From contig JAMWZF010000221.1 of assembly GCA_024304875.1 (NCBI GenBank), positions 1 to 5,418 on the forward strand: a DNA stretch of 5,418 nt, given 5' to 3'. Position 1 is the first letter of the stretch. Each line of letters opens with the position of its first letter. Made by a program: the position numbers and the translations under genes. Positions 1 through 5,418 of the stretch are shown here, in pieces. A model generated the notes under the pieces. It saw only the letters and a program-made list of their open reading frames with translations, did not search any database and was not told where the DNA came from. Origin of the DNA: Paracoccaceae bacterium. GTDB lineage: Bacteria > Pseudomonadota > Alphaproteobacteria > Rhodobacterales > Rhodobacteraceae.

Positions 1-471
1 ATAAGAGACAGCTACAACTACACCTCGGACAAGCAGAGCCTTCTGTTCGACCTGATGCGCGGGCACATGGAGGCCCTGTTGGCCGACCGCGCCGTCGCCG
101 CGGCCGAGGTCGCGGGACGCCCCGCGCTGGACCGGCTCGAGGCCTTCACCCGGTTCCACATCCGCTGGCACCTGCCGCGCACGCGCGAGGTCTTCGTCTC
201 CTACATGGAACTGCGGAACCTCACGGACGAGAACTTCGCCGAGATCGAACGCCTTCGGCGGGTCTATGAGGACGAGCTGGAGGCGATCCTGCGGGACGGC
301 GAGGCCGAGGGCAGCTTCACCCTCGACGATCCCAAGATCGCCACGCTGGCGCTGATTGCCCTGTTGACCGGGCCGACCAACTGGTATCGCCCGGACGGGC
401 GGCTGACCGAGCGGGAGATCGAAACGATCTACTGGGGTCTTGTCCGCCGCGCCGTGGGAGCCGGGACATGA
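1..471 (+). CDS. TetR/AcrR-family transcriptional regulator, 5' end missing
   Basis: The reading frame is open from base 1 to a TGA at 469-471, giving 156 visible residues; the true start is outside the window. The first visible residues (IRDSYNYTSDKQSLL) match the end of the TetR helix-turn-helix, where a tyrosine-rich recognition helix is followed by a [DS]K..LL motif. The rest is an all-helical ligand-binding and dimerisation domain. Its segment around TNWYRPDGRLTEREI, near the C-terminus, resembles the KstR2-like C-terminal domain (TetR_C_33 type) often linked to acyl-CoA or lipid catabolism regulators. TetR proteins usually repress nearby genes and are released from DNA by a small ligand. 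Ligand and targets cannot be read here, and most of the DNA-binding domain is missing. The stop overlaps the next start (ATGA), suggesting co-transcription with the small membrane protein downstream. Family assignment is firm; the subfamily is an inference. Confidence 0.88.
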   Translation: MRDSYNYTSDKQSLLFDLMRGHMEALLADRAVAAAEVAGRPALDRLEAFTRFHIRWHLPRTREVFVSYMELRNLTDENFAEIERLRRVYEDELEAILRDGEAEGSFTLDDPKIATLALIALLTGPTNWYRPDGRLTEREIETIYWGLVRRAVGAGT

Positions 472-944
472 GAGACGACATCATCGCAAGCATGGCCGTC
501 TCGCCCGCGCGGCGCCTGTTCGCCGTCGGCATCCTCTGGGCGCTTGCGGTCATGCTTGTCTGGATGGCGCTTCTGCAACCGCCCTCGCCGCTGTGGCAGG
601 GGCTACTGGTGCTTTGCGCCGCCGGGGCGGGATTTGGGGGCGAGGCGCTTCGGCGGGCGACGCGGCTGTCGATCATCCTGACCGAAGAGGGGCTGATGGA
701 CAGCACGGGGCGGCCCATCGCTCCCCTCGGCGCGATCCGCAGCGTCGAGAGGGGGACCTTCGCCTTCAAGCCGTCCAACGGCTTCCTGCTGGTGCTCGAC
801 CGGCGGATCGCGCCGCGCGTCTGGGCGCCCGGGCTCTGGTGGCGGACGGGCCGCCGGGTCGGGGTCGGCGGGACGACGTCGTCCCACGCTGCCCGGGCCA
901 TGGCCGAGGAGATCGCCCGCCGGATCGCGGCCCGGGCCCCCTGA
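468..944 (+). CDS. Small membrane protein, two TM segments plus a C-terminal soluble domain, function unknown
   Basis: This 158-residue protein begins at an ATG that overlaps the TetR stop as ATGA. GGGAG at 456-460, 7 bases upstream, supports this start over the in-frame ATG at 492. Two hydrophobic segments lie at about residues 17-37 and 42-58, separated by a short PP-containing turn, so both ends are probably cytoplasmic. Residues about 66-130 alternate short strands (LSIILTEEGLMD, FLLVLDRR) in a pattern recalling the PH-like domains of small bacterial membrane proteins. An Ala/Arg-rich amphipathic helix follows at about 139-157. I do not recognise a named family, and the PH-like reading is an inference from the strand pattern. 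Coupling to the TetR gene suggests shared expression. It ends 9 bases from the stop of the convergent pilus operon. Confidence 0.8.
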   Translation: MRDDIIASMAVSPARRLFAVGILWALAVMLVWMALLQPPSPLWQGLLVLCAAGAGFGGEALRRATRLSIILTEEGLMDSTGRPIAPLGAIRSVERGTFAFKPSNGFLLVLDRRIAPRVWAPGLWWRTGRRVGVGGTTSSHAARAMAEEIARRIAARAP

Positions 945-951
945 TCGGCGG
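917..951. other. Imperfect GC-rich inverted repeat at the convergent gene junction
   Basis: Arms CCGCCGGATC (917-926) and GATCGGCGG (943-951) pair over nine positions with one bulged base. They enclose a 16-base loop that contains CCCGGG. The structure spans the stop codon of the + strand membrane-protein gene and ends 3 bases before the stop of the - strand TadE-like gene. There is no T-run on either side, so it is not a standard Rho-independent terminator. It could still slow or process the two colliding transcripts. The chance of such a match in GC-rich DNA is not small. Confidence 0.3.
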
Positions 952-953
952 CC

Positions 954-1583
954 TCAGCAGGTTGCGGTCGTGGTGTCCCCGTTCTCGACCGTGTTCCAGC
1001 AGAGCTGGCTGGTGAAGCGGGACCGGATCACGGTGAAGGTGTCGAAGCTCACCGCGCCGAAACTCCCGCTCAGGTCATCGCTGATCAGGCGGCCGAGGTC
1101 GAAGGGCGGCTCGTAGATCGTCCAGGCCTCGACAAGGATGACCTGCTCTCCGTCGGGCAGCCCGTCGGGAAGCCGGTCCCGGTAGCCCGGGGACCACAGA
1201 TCGGTGTCGGTCAGCGGCGGGGGGTCGCCCCGGCCTTCGCTCCAGACGGTCAGGTAGCGGTCGCGGGTGTCGTTCCATTCGAGCACGGACACCCGCAGTT
1301 TTGTGGGATTGTTGTCCCGGGTGAGCATCCCGTGCAGTTCCCACAGCGTGTCCATGTAGAGGGGCGTGATGTAGAACTGCTCGCGGCTGAGCATGTCGGC
1401 GATGGTGTAGGTCGCCTTGTCCGACTGCGACTGGGCGCGGAAGCTGTCGAAGTAGGTGAACATGCCGATGTAGACCCAGGCGAGCAGGGGAAAGATGATC
1501 ACCGTCTCGACCGAGAGGCTCGCCCTCTCGTCCGAGCGGAAGCGGGCGATCGCCGCCGTCAGGGATGTCATCAACCGTCTCAT
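954..1583 (-). CDS. TadE-like pilus assembly pseudopilin (third gene of operon)
   Basis: This is a 209-residue protein, read from the ATG at 1583-1581. AAGGA (1593-1589) sits 5 bases upstream of that ATG. The in-frame ATG at 1616, which would add 11 residues, has only GGCCGGACCGGCC before it, so I prefer 1583. A basic N-terminus is followed by DERASLSVETVIIFPLL (about residues 18-34) and a hydrophobic helix to about 44. This is the TadE/TadG-type layout, with an acidic residue at the start of the helix. The likely cleavage site is A21|S22 with Glu26 at +5, where the usual form is G|xxxxE[FY]. The remainder is a periplasmic or extracellular domain of about 160 residues with Cys195 and a C-terminal Cys209, a possible disulfide. 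TadE-type proteins are processed pseudopilins needed for Flp pilus assembly. The gene lies 46 bases after the TadG-like gene in the same direction. Family assignment is good; an exact role such as TadE versus TadF cannot be settled. Confidence 0.8.
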   Translation of the reverse strand: MRRLMTSLTAAIARFRSDERASLSVETVIIFPLLAWVYIGMFTYFDSFRAQSQSDKATYTIADMLSREQFYITPLYMDTLWELHGMLTRDNNPTKLRVSVLEWNDTRDRYLTVWSEGRGDPPPLTDTDLWSPGYRDRLPDGLPDGEQVILVEAWTIYEPPFDLGRLISDDLSGSFGAVSFDTFTVIRSRFTSQLCWNTVENGDTTTATC

Positions 1584-1588
1584 CGTCG

Positions 1589-1593
1589 TCCTT
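1589..1593 (-). promoter_or_regulatory. Ribosome binding site deciding the TadE-like start at 1583
   Basis: On the - strand AAGGA precedes the ATG at 1583 with a 5-base spacer. The upstream in-frame ATG at 1616 lacks any purine-rich Shine-Dalgarno match, so this site favours the shorter 209-residue product. Confidence 0.6.
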
Positions 1594-1629
1594 GCCCCGA
1601 TCAGGGTGCTTGTCATGGCCGGTCCGGCC

Positions 1630-3450
1630 CTACTGGATCAGCCGCAACTCGTTGACCTGACGCGCGATCGAGCGGAAGGCGTCGCCGATCTCGTCGCCTG
1701 CGACCCGGAAGAAGTGCGACGGCGAGGAGGCGCAATCCTCCATCACGATGGCACTGGGGTCCTTCACCTCGAAACCGATGGTGTAGATCGTCACGCCGTA
1801 GGTTTTCGCGGCATTGCAAATGTTGTGCATCTGGGAATTCTTCGTCGTACCACCGACCGACCACATGATGTCGTTGACGTGGGCGTAGTAGTCACTCGCC
1901 CACCACCGCTGGGCGTACATGTGATGGTAGGCGTGATAGCGCAGCGACACGCGGTCGTAGAGCTCGTCGTACTTCAGCCGCACGGTCTGGTTCGAAATCG
2001 TGTTGCTGCCGGACGGCCGGTAGTCGCTGGCGTCGATGTCGATGTCCGAGCTGTAGTTGAAGGTCCGCGCCGACATTGCGCTGACCTGATTGGACCAGGT
2101 GCCGTTGCCGTCGATGCCGGTGTAGGTCCGGGTGTGGTCGTCGTCCTCGCCGTGCAGGTAGGCGTAGTTGGGGTTGCGGTCGACGCCGTCCCCGTTGCTG
2201 CGCCAGAAATTGCCGTTCGGGTAGAGGTGCGGGACGTACCAGCCCTCGTCGCGGATGCCGTCCCGGTCGCGGTCGCCGTATTCGCTTCCGCGGATGTAGA
2301 AGAGGCCGGTCCGCGGATCGAGCCGGGCGTCGGAATAGCCGGTCCGCATGGAGCCGTTCAGCCGGAACTCGTCCGTGTTCTCGCCGTCCGTCATGACGAC
2401 CATGATCTTAATGGATTGGCCGGAGGTGTTCGAATAGGGGCGTCCCGAAAAGGCCTCGGGAACCTCGTCCCGGGCGATTGCGGCGTCCACCACGGGGCGG
2501 AATTCGTCGTGCAGGAGGGCCACGCCCCATTTCACGCCGATGTCGATGGAGGTGTTGCCCCCGGCCACCAGCCCGTCGATGTGCGCCATCAGCTCGCTCT
2601 GCACGTTGTTGAGCATCATGATCTCGGACGAGGTCCCGTAGCGGCAGACGTGGTTCCGCTCGGTTTCGGTGACGGTGGGGCCCCAGGTGTACCAGGGGTC
2701 GAAATGCGCCGTCTGCACCGCCTGACGGGAAGGTCGGATCCACGGCACGGTGTAATCACTGGACGTGAAGTCGACACAGAAGCTTTCGTCGTGCTGCCAG
2801 TCGACGGTCATATCGCGCATGATGTCGTAGCCGACGTTGACCTGGGTCGAGTACGGAACGATCGAGATCGAGATGTCCTCGGTCTCGTTCTGCGCATAGA
2901 TGATGCGGATGAAGTCCTTCGCGGCGGCCTTCATTTCCTCGAGCTTGTTGTTGGACGCCATGGAGGTCGAGATGTCGAGCACCAGCGTGATCTCGATGTC
3001 CTCCACGGACTCGGTCGCCGTGGCGACGGTCATCGTGTCCATCGTCTCGATGCCGATCATGTTGGCGAACATCATCGGGATTGTCGCGCTCGCGTTGGCG
3101 TTCACCGTCCGGTAGTTGATCCCGCCCGTGACGATCGTCGGCGTGTTGAGGAATTGCGTCATGCCGTTGATGTCGAAGTAGTTCTGCACCACGTCCTCGG
3201 GCGGCAGCGTCTGGTCGAGGTCGGCTGCGGCGAGGATCGCCCGGTCCAGCGTGTTCTGCAGCCGAGAGCGGGTGATCTCGTAGCGCATGAAATCCACCGC
3301 CAGGCCGCCGATCATCAGCATCATGATGAACAGGTAGAGCGTGAATATGATGAACCCGCCCTCCTCGTCCCGGCGGAACCGGACGACGCGTCGCCGCAAC
3401 GCGGCGGTCGGAGTGGCTGTGGGACGGGAGGTCTTGGACGGCATGGTCAT
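1630..3450 (-). CDS. tadG: TadG-type pilus assembly protein with von Willebrand factor A domain
   Basis: This 606-residue protein has a basic N-terminus ending in RRDEEGG (26-32) and a single hydrophobic helix at about 33-52 followed by VDFMRYEITRSRLQN. That layout is typical of the TadG N-terminal domain: an inner-membrane anchor with the bulk outside the cytoplasm. A vWA domain spans about 153-601. Its metal-ion-dependent adhesion site is complete: DISTS (D159, S161, S163), the threonine in GGNTSIDIG (T300), and TDGEN (D355). Two long insertions, about 203-275 and 360-535, make it more than twice the usual vWA size of about 180-200. The second holds DRDRDGIRD (393-401), a calcium-loop-like motif, and an aromatic/His-rich run. 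Cys225, 269, 545 and 573 could form disulfides. Unlike pseudopilins it has Phe, not Glu, at +5 after G31, so prepilin-type cleavage is not expected. The start lies one base after the stop of the upstream TadE gene, indicating translational coupling. TadG proteins are implicated in assembling or anchoring Flp pili; a surface adhesive role is inferred from the vWA fold. Confidence 0.88.
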   Translation of the reverse strand: MTMPSKTSRPTATPTAALRRRVVRFRRDEEGGFIIFTLYLFIMMLMIGGLAVDFMRYEITRSRLQNTLDRAILAAADLDQTLPPEDVVQNYFDINGMTQFLNTPTIVTGGINYRTVNANASATIPMMFANMIGIETMDTMTVATATESVEDIEITLVLDISTSMASNNKLEEMKAAAKDFIRIIYAQNETEDISISIVPYSTQVNVGYDIMRDMTVDWQHDESFCVDFTSSDYTVPWIRPSRQAVQTAHFDPWYTWGPTVTETERNHVCRYGTSSEIMMLNNVQSELMAHIDGLVAGGNTSIDIGVKWGVALLHDEFRPVVDAAIARDEVPEAFSGRPYSNTSGQSIKIMVVMTDGENTDEFRLNGSMRTGYSDARLDPRTGLFYIRGSEYGDRDRDGIRDEGWYVPHLYPNGNFWRSNGDGVDRNPNYAYLHGEDDDHTRTYTGIDGNGTWSNQVSAMSARTFNYSSDIDIDASDYRPSGSNTISNQTVRLKYDELYDRVSLRYHAYHHMYAQRWWASDYYAHVNDIMWSVGGTTKNSQMHNICNAAKTYGVTIYTIGFEVKDPSAIVMEDCASSPSHFFRVAGDEIGDAFRSIARQVNELRLIQ

Positions 3451-3451
3451 G

Positions 3452-4045
3452 TCAGCCTGGCTCCATCACGAAGGCGGAGGTGGACACCAGCGCGTAGCGG
3501 TACCCGTCTTCCTTGGCCACTTGGAAGCCGAGCCCGGCCAAGGGGAACATCGGGTCGAACAGGGCGCAGACGCGCAGGACCATGAGGTCGTTGGTCCCGC
3601 CGGTGGAGAACGACCGAAGCGGCCTAGCCGGGTCGTTGCGGTCCACGCAGTCGGCGGTCCGGGGCAGGTCGGTCCAGTTGGTCAGCTGCACCTGGACCAT
3701 TTCCACCCGCACCGCGTTCAGGCAGTCGGGGATGATCCCTGCACCGTTGCAGACCATCGTCTTGACATCGTCGGCTTCCACCACGTTCGAGGTGCCAAGA
3801 CGGATCGCGCGGACGCTCAGGTCCAGCCCGCGCTCGAGCATGACATAGCGGATCATCATCACGCCGCTTTCGGCGGCGCTGAAGAACATCAGCATGAGAA
3901 GGGGGAACAGGATCACGAATTCGATCGTGGAGTTGCCTTCCTCGTCGCGCCGCATGCGGATGACACGGGACAGCGCGCGCCGGATCGGCCCCCGGGGCCG
4001 GGCGCTGACGGTCCTGTCCGCGTCGCGTGCCTGCGATTCCGTCAT
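3452..4045 (-). CDS. TadE-family pilus assembly pseudopilin (first gene of operon)
   Basis: This is a 197-residue protein, read from ATG at 4045-4043. A GTG directly before it (4048) would add one residue, but AGAGGG (4056-4051) fits ATG better with a 5-base spacer; only 2 bases separate it from GTG. The N-terminus is Arg-rich, then RRDEEGNSTIEFVILFPLL (about 32-50) leads into a hydrophobic helix to about 58. This carries the G|xxxxEF prepilin-peptidase motif: G37|N38 with Glu42 at +5 and Phe43 at +6, as known for TadE/TadF pseudopilins matured by a TadV-type peptidase. The exported part is about 140 residues with four cysteines (C99, C108, C133, C160), enough for two disulfides. It ends one base before the TadG-like start, so the two are tightly coupled. 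It is the promoter-proximal gene and faces the divergent intergenic region. It should be a minor pseudopilin of a Flp-type pilus; TadE versus TadF identity is open. Confidence 0.87.
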   Translation of the reverse strand: MTESQARDADRTVSARPRGPIRRALSRVIRMRRDEEGNSTIEFVILFPLLMLMFFSAAESGVMMIRYVMLERGLDLSVRAIRLGTSNVVEADDVKTMVCNGAGIIPDCLNAVRVEMVQVQLTNWTDLPRTADCVDRNDPARPLRSFSTGGTNDLMVLRVCALFDPMFPLAGLGFQVAKEDGYRYALVSTSAFVMEPG

Positions 4046-4050
4046 CACGT

Positions 4051-4056
4051 CCCTCT
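4051..4056 (-). promoter_or_regulatory. Ribosome binding site of the first pilus gene
   Basis: AGAGGG on the - strand lies 5 bases before the ATG at 4045 and only 2 bases before the adjacent GTG at 4048. The spacing favours ATG as the initiator. Confidence 0.55.
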
Positions 4057-4257
4057 TCGCGCAAGCGCCCGCACCTGTGATCGCCCTGACGACGCCAGGA
4101 CGCAGATGGGGCGTCTAAGAGGTGGATATCGCAGGGGAAGACGGCGAATTTACGACCAACTGTGGACGAATTGTGTTGGATTTGACCGGGCGTGCGAACA
4201 GAGCAACCCGCCGTCACGCATTGTTAACCTTTGGCAGGCACAAGGTGCTTCGGGGCT

Positions 4258-4285
4258 CGCGGCCGGGCGGGGCCCCTCGGCCGCG
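4258..4285. repeat. Perfect GC-rich inverted repeat upstream of the glutamate dehydrogenase gene
   Basis: CGCGGCCG (4258-4265) and its exact reverse complement CGGCCGCG (4278-4285) flank a 12-base loop that itself contains the palindrome GGGGCCCC (4269-4276). If transcription of the dehydrogenase starts upstream, this would be a strong hairpin in the mRNA leader about 86 bases before the ATG. No T-run follows, so it is not a standard terminator. It could be a protein-binding palindrome or simply a product of high GC content. Confidence 0.5.
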
Positions 4286-4360
4286 CGGCGGCCCGCGTTC
4301 CGGGTCAAGACGGTGGCTCTCGCGGCCCGAATCGTGCTCACTGCAGGAACACCGGAACGT

Positions 4361-4366
4361 GGGAGG
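4361..4366 (+). promoter_or_regulatory. Ribosome binding site of the glutamate dehydrogenase gene
   Basis: GGGAGG lies 5 bases before the ATG at 4372, a near-perfect Shine-Dalgarno. It fixes the start of the dehydrogenase, whose N-terminus also has the expected family length. Confidence 0.75.
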
Positions 4367-4371
4367 CCCAG

Positions 4372-5418
4372 ATGAACACACAATCCCTGAAGGAGCCGAG
4401 CTTCCGCGAAAGCGTGGACATCATGTTCAACCGCGCGGTCCGGCTGATGGACCTCTCGCCGGGGCTGGAGGAGAAGATCCGCGTCTGCAACGCCACTTAC
4501 ACCGTCCGATTCGGCGTGCGCCTGCGCGGCAAGATCGAGACGTTCACCGGCTACCGCTCGGTCCATTCCGAGCACATGGAGCCGGTCAAGGGGGGCATCC
4601 GCTACTCCCTCGCCGTCAACCAGGACGAGGTCGAGGCGCTGGCCGCGCTGATGACCTACAAATGCGCCCTGGTGGAGACCCCCTTCGGCGGCTCCAAGGG
4701 CGGGCTCTGCGTCGATCCCCGCGCCTGGGAGGAGCACGAACTGGAACAGATCACCCGCCGCTTCGCCTACGAGCTGGCCAAGCGCGACCTGATCCACCCG
4801 GCCCAGAACGTCCCCGCCCCCGACATGGGCACCGGAGAGCGCGAGATGGCCTGGATCGCCGACCAGTACCGCCGGATGAACACCACCGACATCAACGCCG
4901 CCGCCTGCGTCACCGGCAAGCCGGCCCATGCGGGGGGCATCCAGGGCCGGGTCGAGGCGACGGGCCGGGGCGTGCAATACGCCCTTCAGGAGTTCTTCCG
5001 CCACCCCGAGGATGTCGCCAAGGCCGGCCTCGGCGGCAGCCTCGAGGGCAAGAAGGTCGTCGTCCAGGGCCTCGGCAACGTCGGCTACCACGCCGCCAAG
5101 TTCCTGCAGGAAGAGGACGGCGCCATCATCACCGGCATCATCGAGAGGGATGGTGCGCTCTACAGCGACAGCGGCCTCAACGTGCAGGACGTGCGCGACT
5201 GGATGAACCGGCACGACGGCCTTCTGGCCGGCTACCCCGACGCGCAGCACCATGCCGACGGCGCCTCGGTGCTCGAGGCCGAGTGCGACATCCTGATCCC
5301 GGCGGCGATGGAGGGGGTGATCAACCTCGGCAACGCCGACCGCATCAAGGCGCCGCTGATCATCGAGGCCGCCAACGGCCCCGTCACCGCCGGCGCGGAC
5401 GAGATCCTGCGCGGCAAG
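4372..5418 (+). CDS. gdhA: Glutamate dehydrogenase (Glu/Leu/Phe/Val dehydrogenase family), 3' end missing
   Basis: The frame is open from ATG at 4372 to the window end, giving 349 residues; related alphaproteobacterial enzymes are about 475, so roughly a quarter is missing. The enzyme interconverts glutamate with 2-oxoglutarate and ammonium in the cytoplasm, linking nitrogen assimilation to the citric acid cycle. The N-terminal substrate domain shows PVKGGIRY (K73), MTYKC (K97) and PFGGSKGGL with the catalytic lysine K109; the 24 and 12 residue spacings match the known lysines of clostridial glutamate dehydrogenase. QNVPAPDMGTGEREM carries the catalytic aspartate D151, and TGKP...GRVEATGRGV precedes the Rossmann domain. 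The dinucleotide loop is QGLGNVGYHAA (G233, G235, G238). Glu258 near the end of the second strand (GIIERDG) suggests NAD rather than NADP preference, an inference. Glutamate rather than a branched-chain amino acid as substrate is favoured by the paired lysines K73 and K97, but the C-terminal determinants are outside the window. Confidence 0.93.
   Translation, partial: MNTQSLKEPSFRESVDIMFNRAVRLMDLSPGLEEKIRVCNATYTVRFGVRLRGKIETFTGYRSVHSEHMEPVKGGIRYSLAVNQDEVEALAALMTYKCALVETPFGGSKGGLCVDPRAWEEHELEQITRRFAYELAKRDLIHPAQNVPAPDMGTGEREMAWIADQYRRMNTTDINAAACVTGKPAHAGGIQGRVEATGRGVQYALQEFFRHPEDVAKAGLGGSLEGKKVVVQGLGNVGYHAAKFLQEEDGAIITGIIERDGALYSDSGLNVQDVRDWMNRHDGLLAGYPDAQHHADGASVLEAECDILIPAAMEGVINLGNADRIKAPLIIEAANGPVTAGADEILRGK

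Larger units (their letters stand above)
4046..4371. promoter_or_regulatory. Divergent intergenic region between the pilus operon and the glutamate dehydrogenase gene
   Basis: About 325 bases separate two genes that run apart, so promoters for both should lie here. The middle part, about 4141-4250, is visibly richer in A and T than the flanks and is the likeliest promoter zone. I could not assign a convincing -35/-10 pair on either strand. GTTAACC at 4223-4229 contains a single TTAACC half-site of the kind bound by CtrA, but no second TTAA lies at the usual 7-base spacing. A GC-rich hairpin sits at 4258-4285. I see no credible small gene; open frames crossing the region are extensions of antisense shadows of the flanking genes. 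Confidence 0.55.

Noticed and set aside
440..1015. Alternative + strand frame over the small membrane protein
   Set aside because: Its product is Arg/Gly/Ala-rich with no membrane segments. The 468-944 frame has the ATGA coupling, a Shine-Dalgarno and a sensible two-TM architecture.
1495..3585. Long + strand open frame of 696 codons antisense to the TadG-like gene
   Set aside because: Its product is a low-complexity mix of Val, His, Asp, Gly and Arg with no recognisable domain, as expected from the complement of GC-rich coding DNA. The opposite strand encodes a clear vWA protein with full motifs and a tight operon layout.
4158..4170. DnaA-box-like sequence TCGTCCACA on the - strand
   Set aside because: It is a single copy with two mismatches to TTATCCACA and no cluster or origin context, so it is probably chance.
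4182..4210. TTGACC as a -35 element for the dehydrogenase promoter
   Set aside because: The bases 16-18 downstream are C-rich (CAACCCG) with no -10-like sequence.
4231..4250. Sigma-54-like promoter (TTGGCA ... TGCTT) upstream of the glutamate dehydrogenase
   Set aside because: The GG (4233-4234) and GC (4247-4248) elements are 12 bases apart instead of the required 10, and no plausible activator site was seen, although a nitrogen gene made it tempting.
3341..4375. + strand open frame of 344 codons crossing the first TadE gene and the intergenic region
   Set aside because: It overlaps both pilus genes antisense and runs through the promoter region. It is rich in His, Arg, Gly and Asp with no domain, so it is read as a shadow.
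4150..5253. Long - strand open frame of 367 codons antisense to the glutamate dehydrogenase
   Set aside because: The + strand encodes a textbook dehydrogenase with a good Shine-Dalgarno. The antisense product has no recognisable domain and a composition typical of shadow frames.

Overview
The window is GC-rich throughout, with codon use that strongly favours G or C at third positions. Its protein families look like those of an alphaproteobacterium. The best guess is the Rhodobacterales (Rhodobacteraceae/Roseobacteraceae), because the glutamate dehydrogenase and the stand-alone TadE/TadG cluster resemble what I recall from that order. The assignment comes from protein resemblance only, not from a marker gene.

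Left block, + strand (1-944): the C-terminal part of a TetR-family repressor, cut by the window start, is followed with an ATGA stop/start overlap by a small protein with two membrane segments and a soluble tail. The two are probably translationally coupled.

Central block, - strand (4045 down to 954): three genes lie head to tail and look like one operon. In transcription order they are a TadE-type pseudopilin, a 606-residue TadG-type protein with a von Willebrand factor A (vWA) domain, and a second TadE-like protein. All three have a short basic N-terminus and one N-terminal hydrophobic helix, as in the minor components of Tad/Flp (type IVc) pilus systems. No motor, secretin, prepilin peptidase or major Flp pilin gene is present, so this would be a minor-component cassette whose partners lie elsewhere. 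The operon converges on the left block with only 9 bases between stop codons.

Right block: a roughly 325-base divergent intergenic region (4046-4371) separates the pilus operon from a + strand Glu/Leu/Phe/Val dehydrogenase-family gene, most likely glutamate dehydrogenase. It is cut by the window end after 349 residues. The region holds a strong GC-rich hairpin just upstream of the dehydrogenase, but no clean sigma-70 or sigma-54 promoter could be assigned.

No tRNA, rRNA, insertion sequence, CRISPR array or phage gene was seen. The most unusual content is in the TadG-like protein. Its vWA domain keeps all three MIDAS elements but carries two large insertions, one with a DxDxDGxxD calcium-loop-like motif and a very aromatic, His-rich stretch. 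The two TadE-like proteins also differ at the predicted prepilin-peptidase site.
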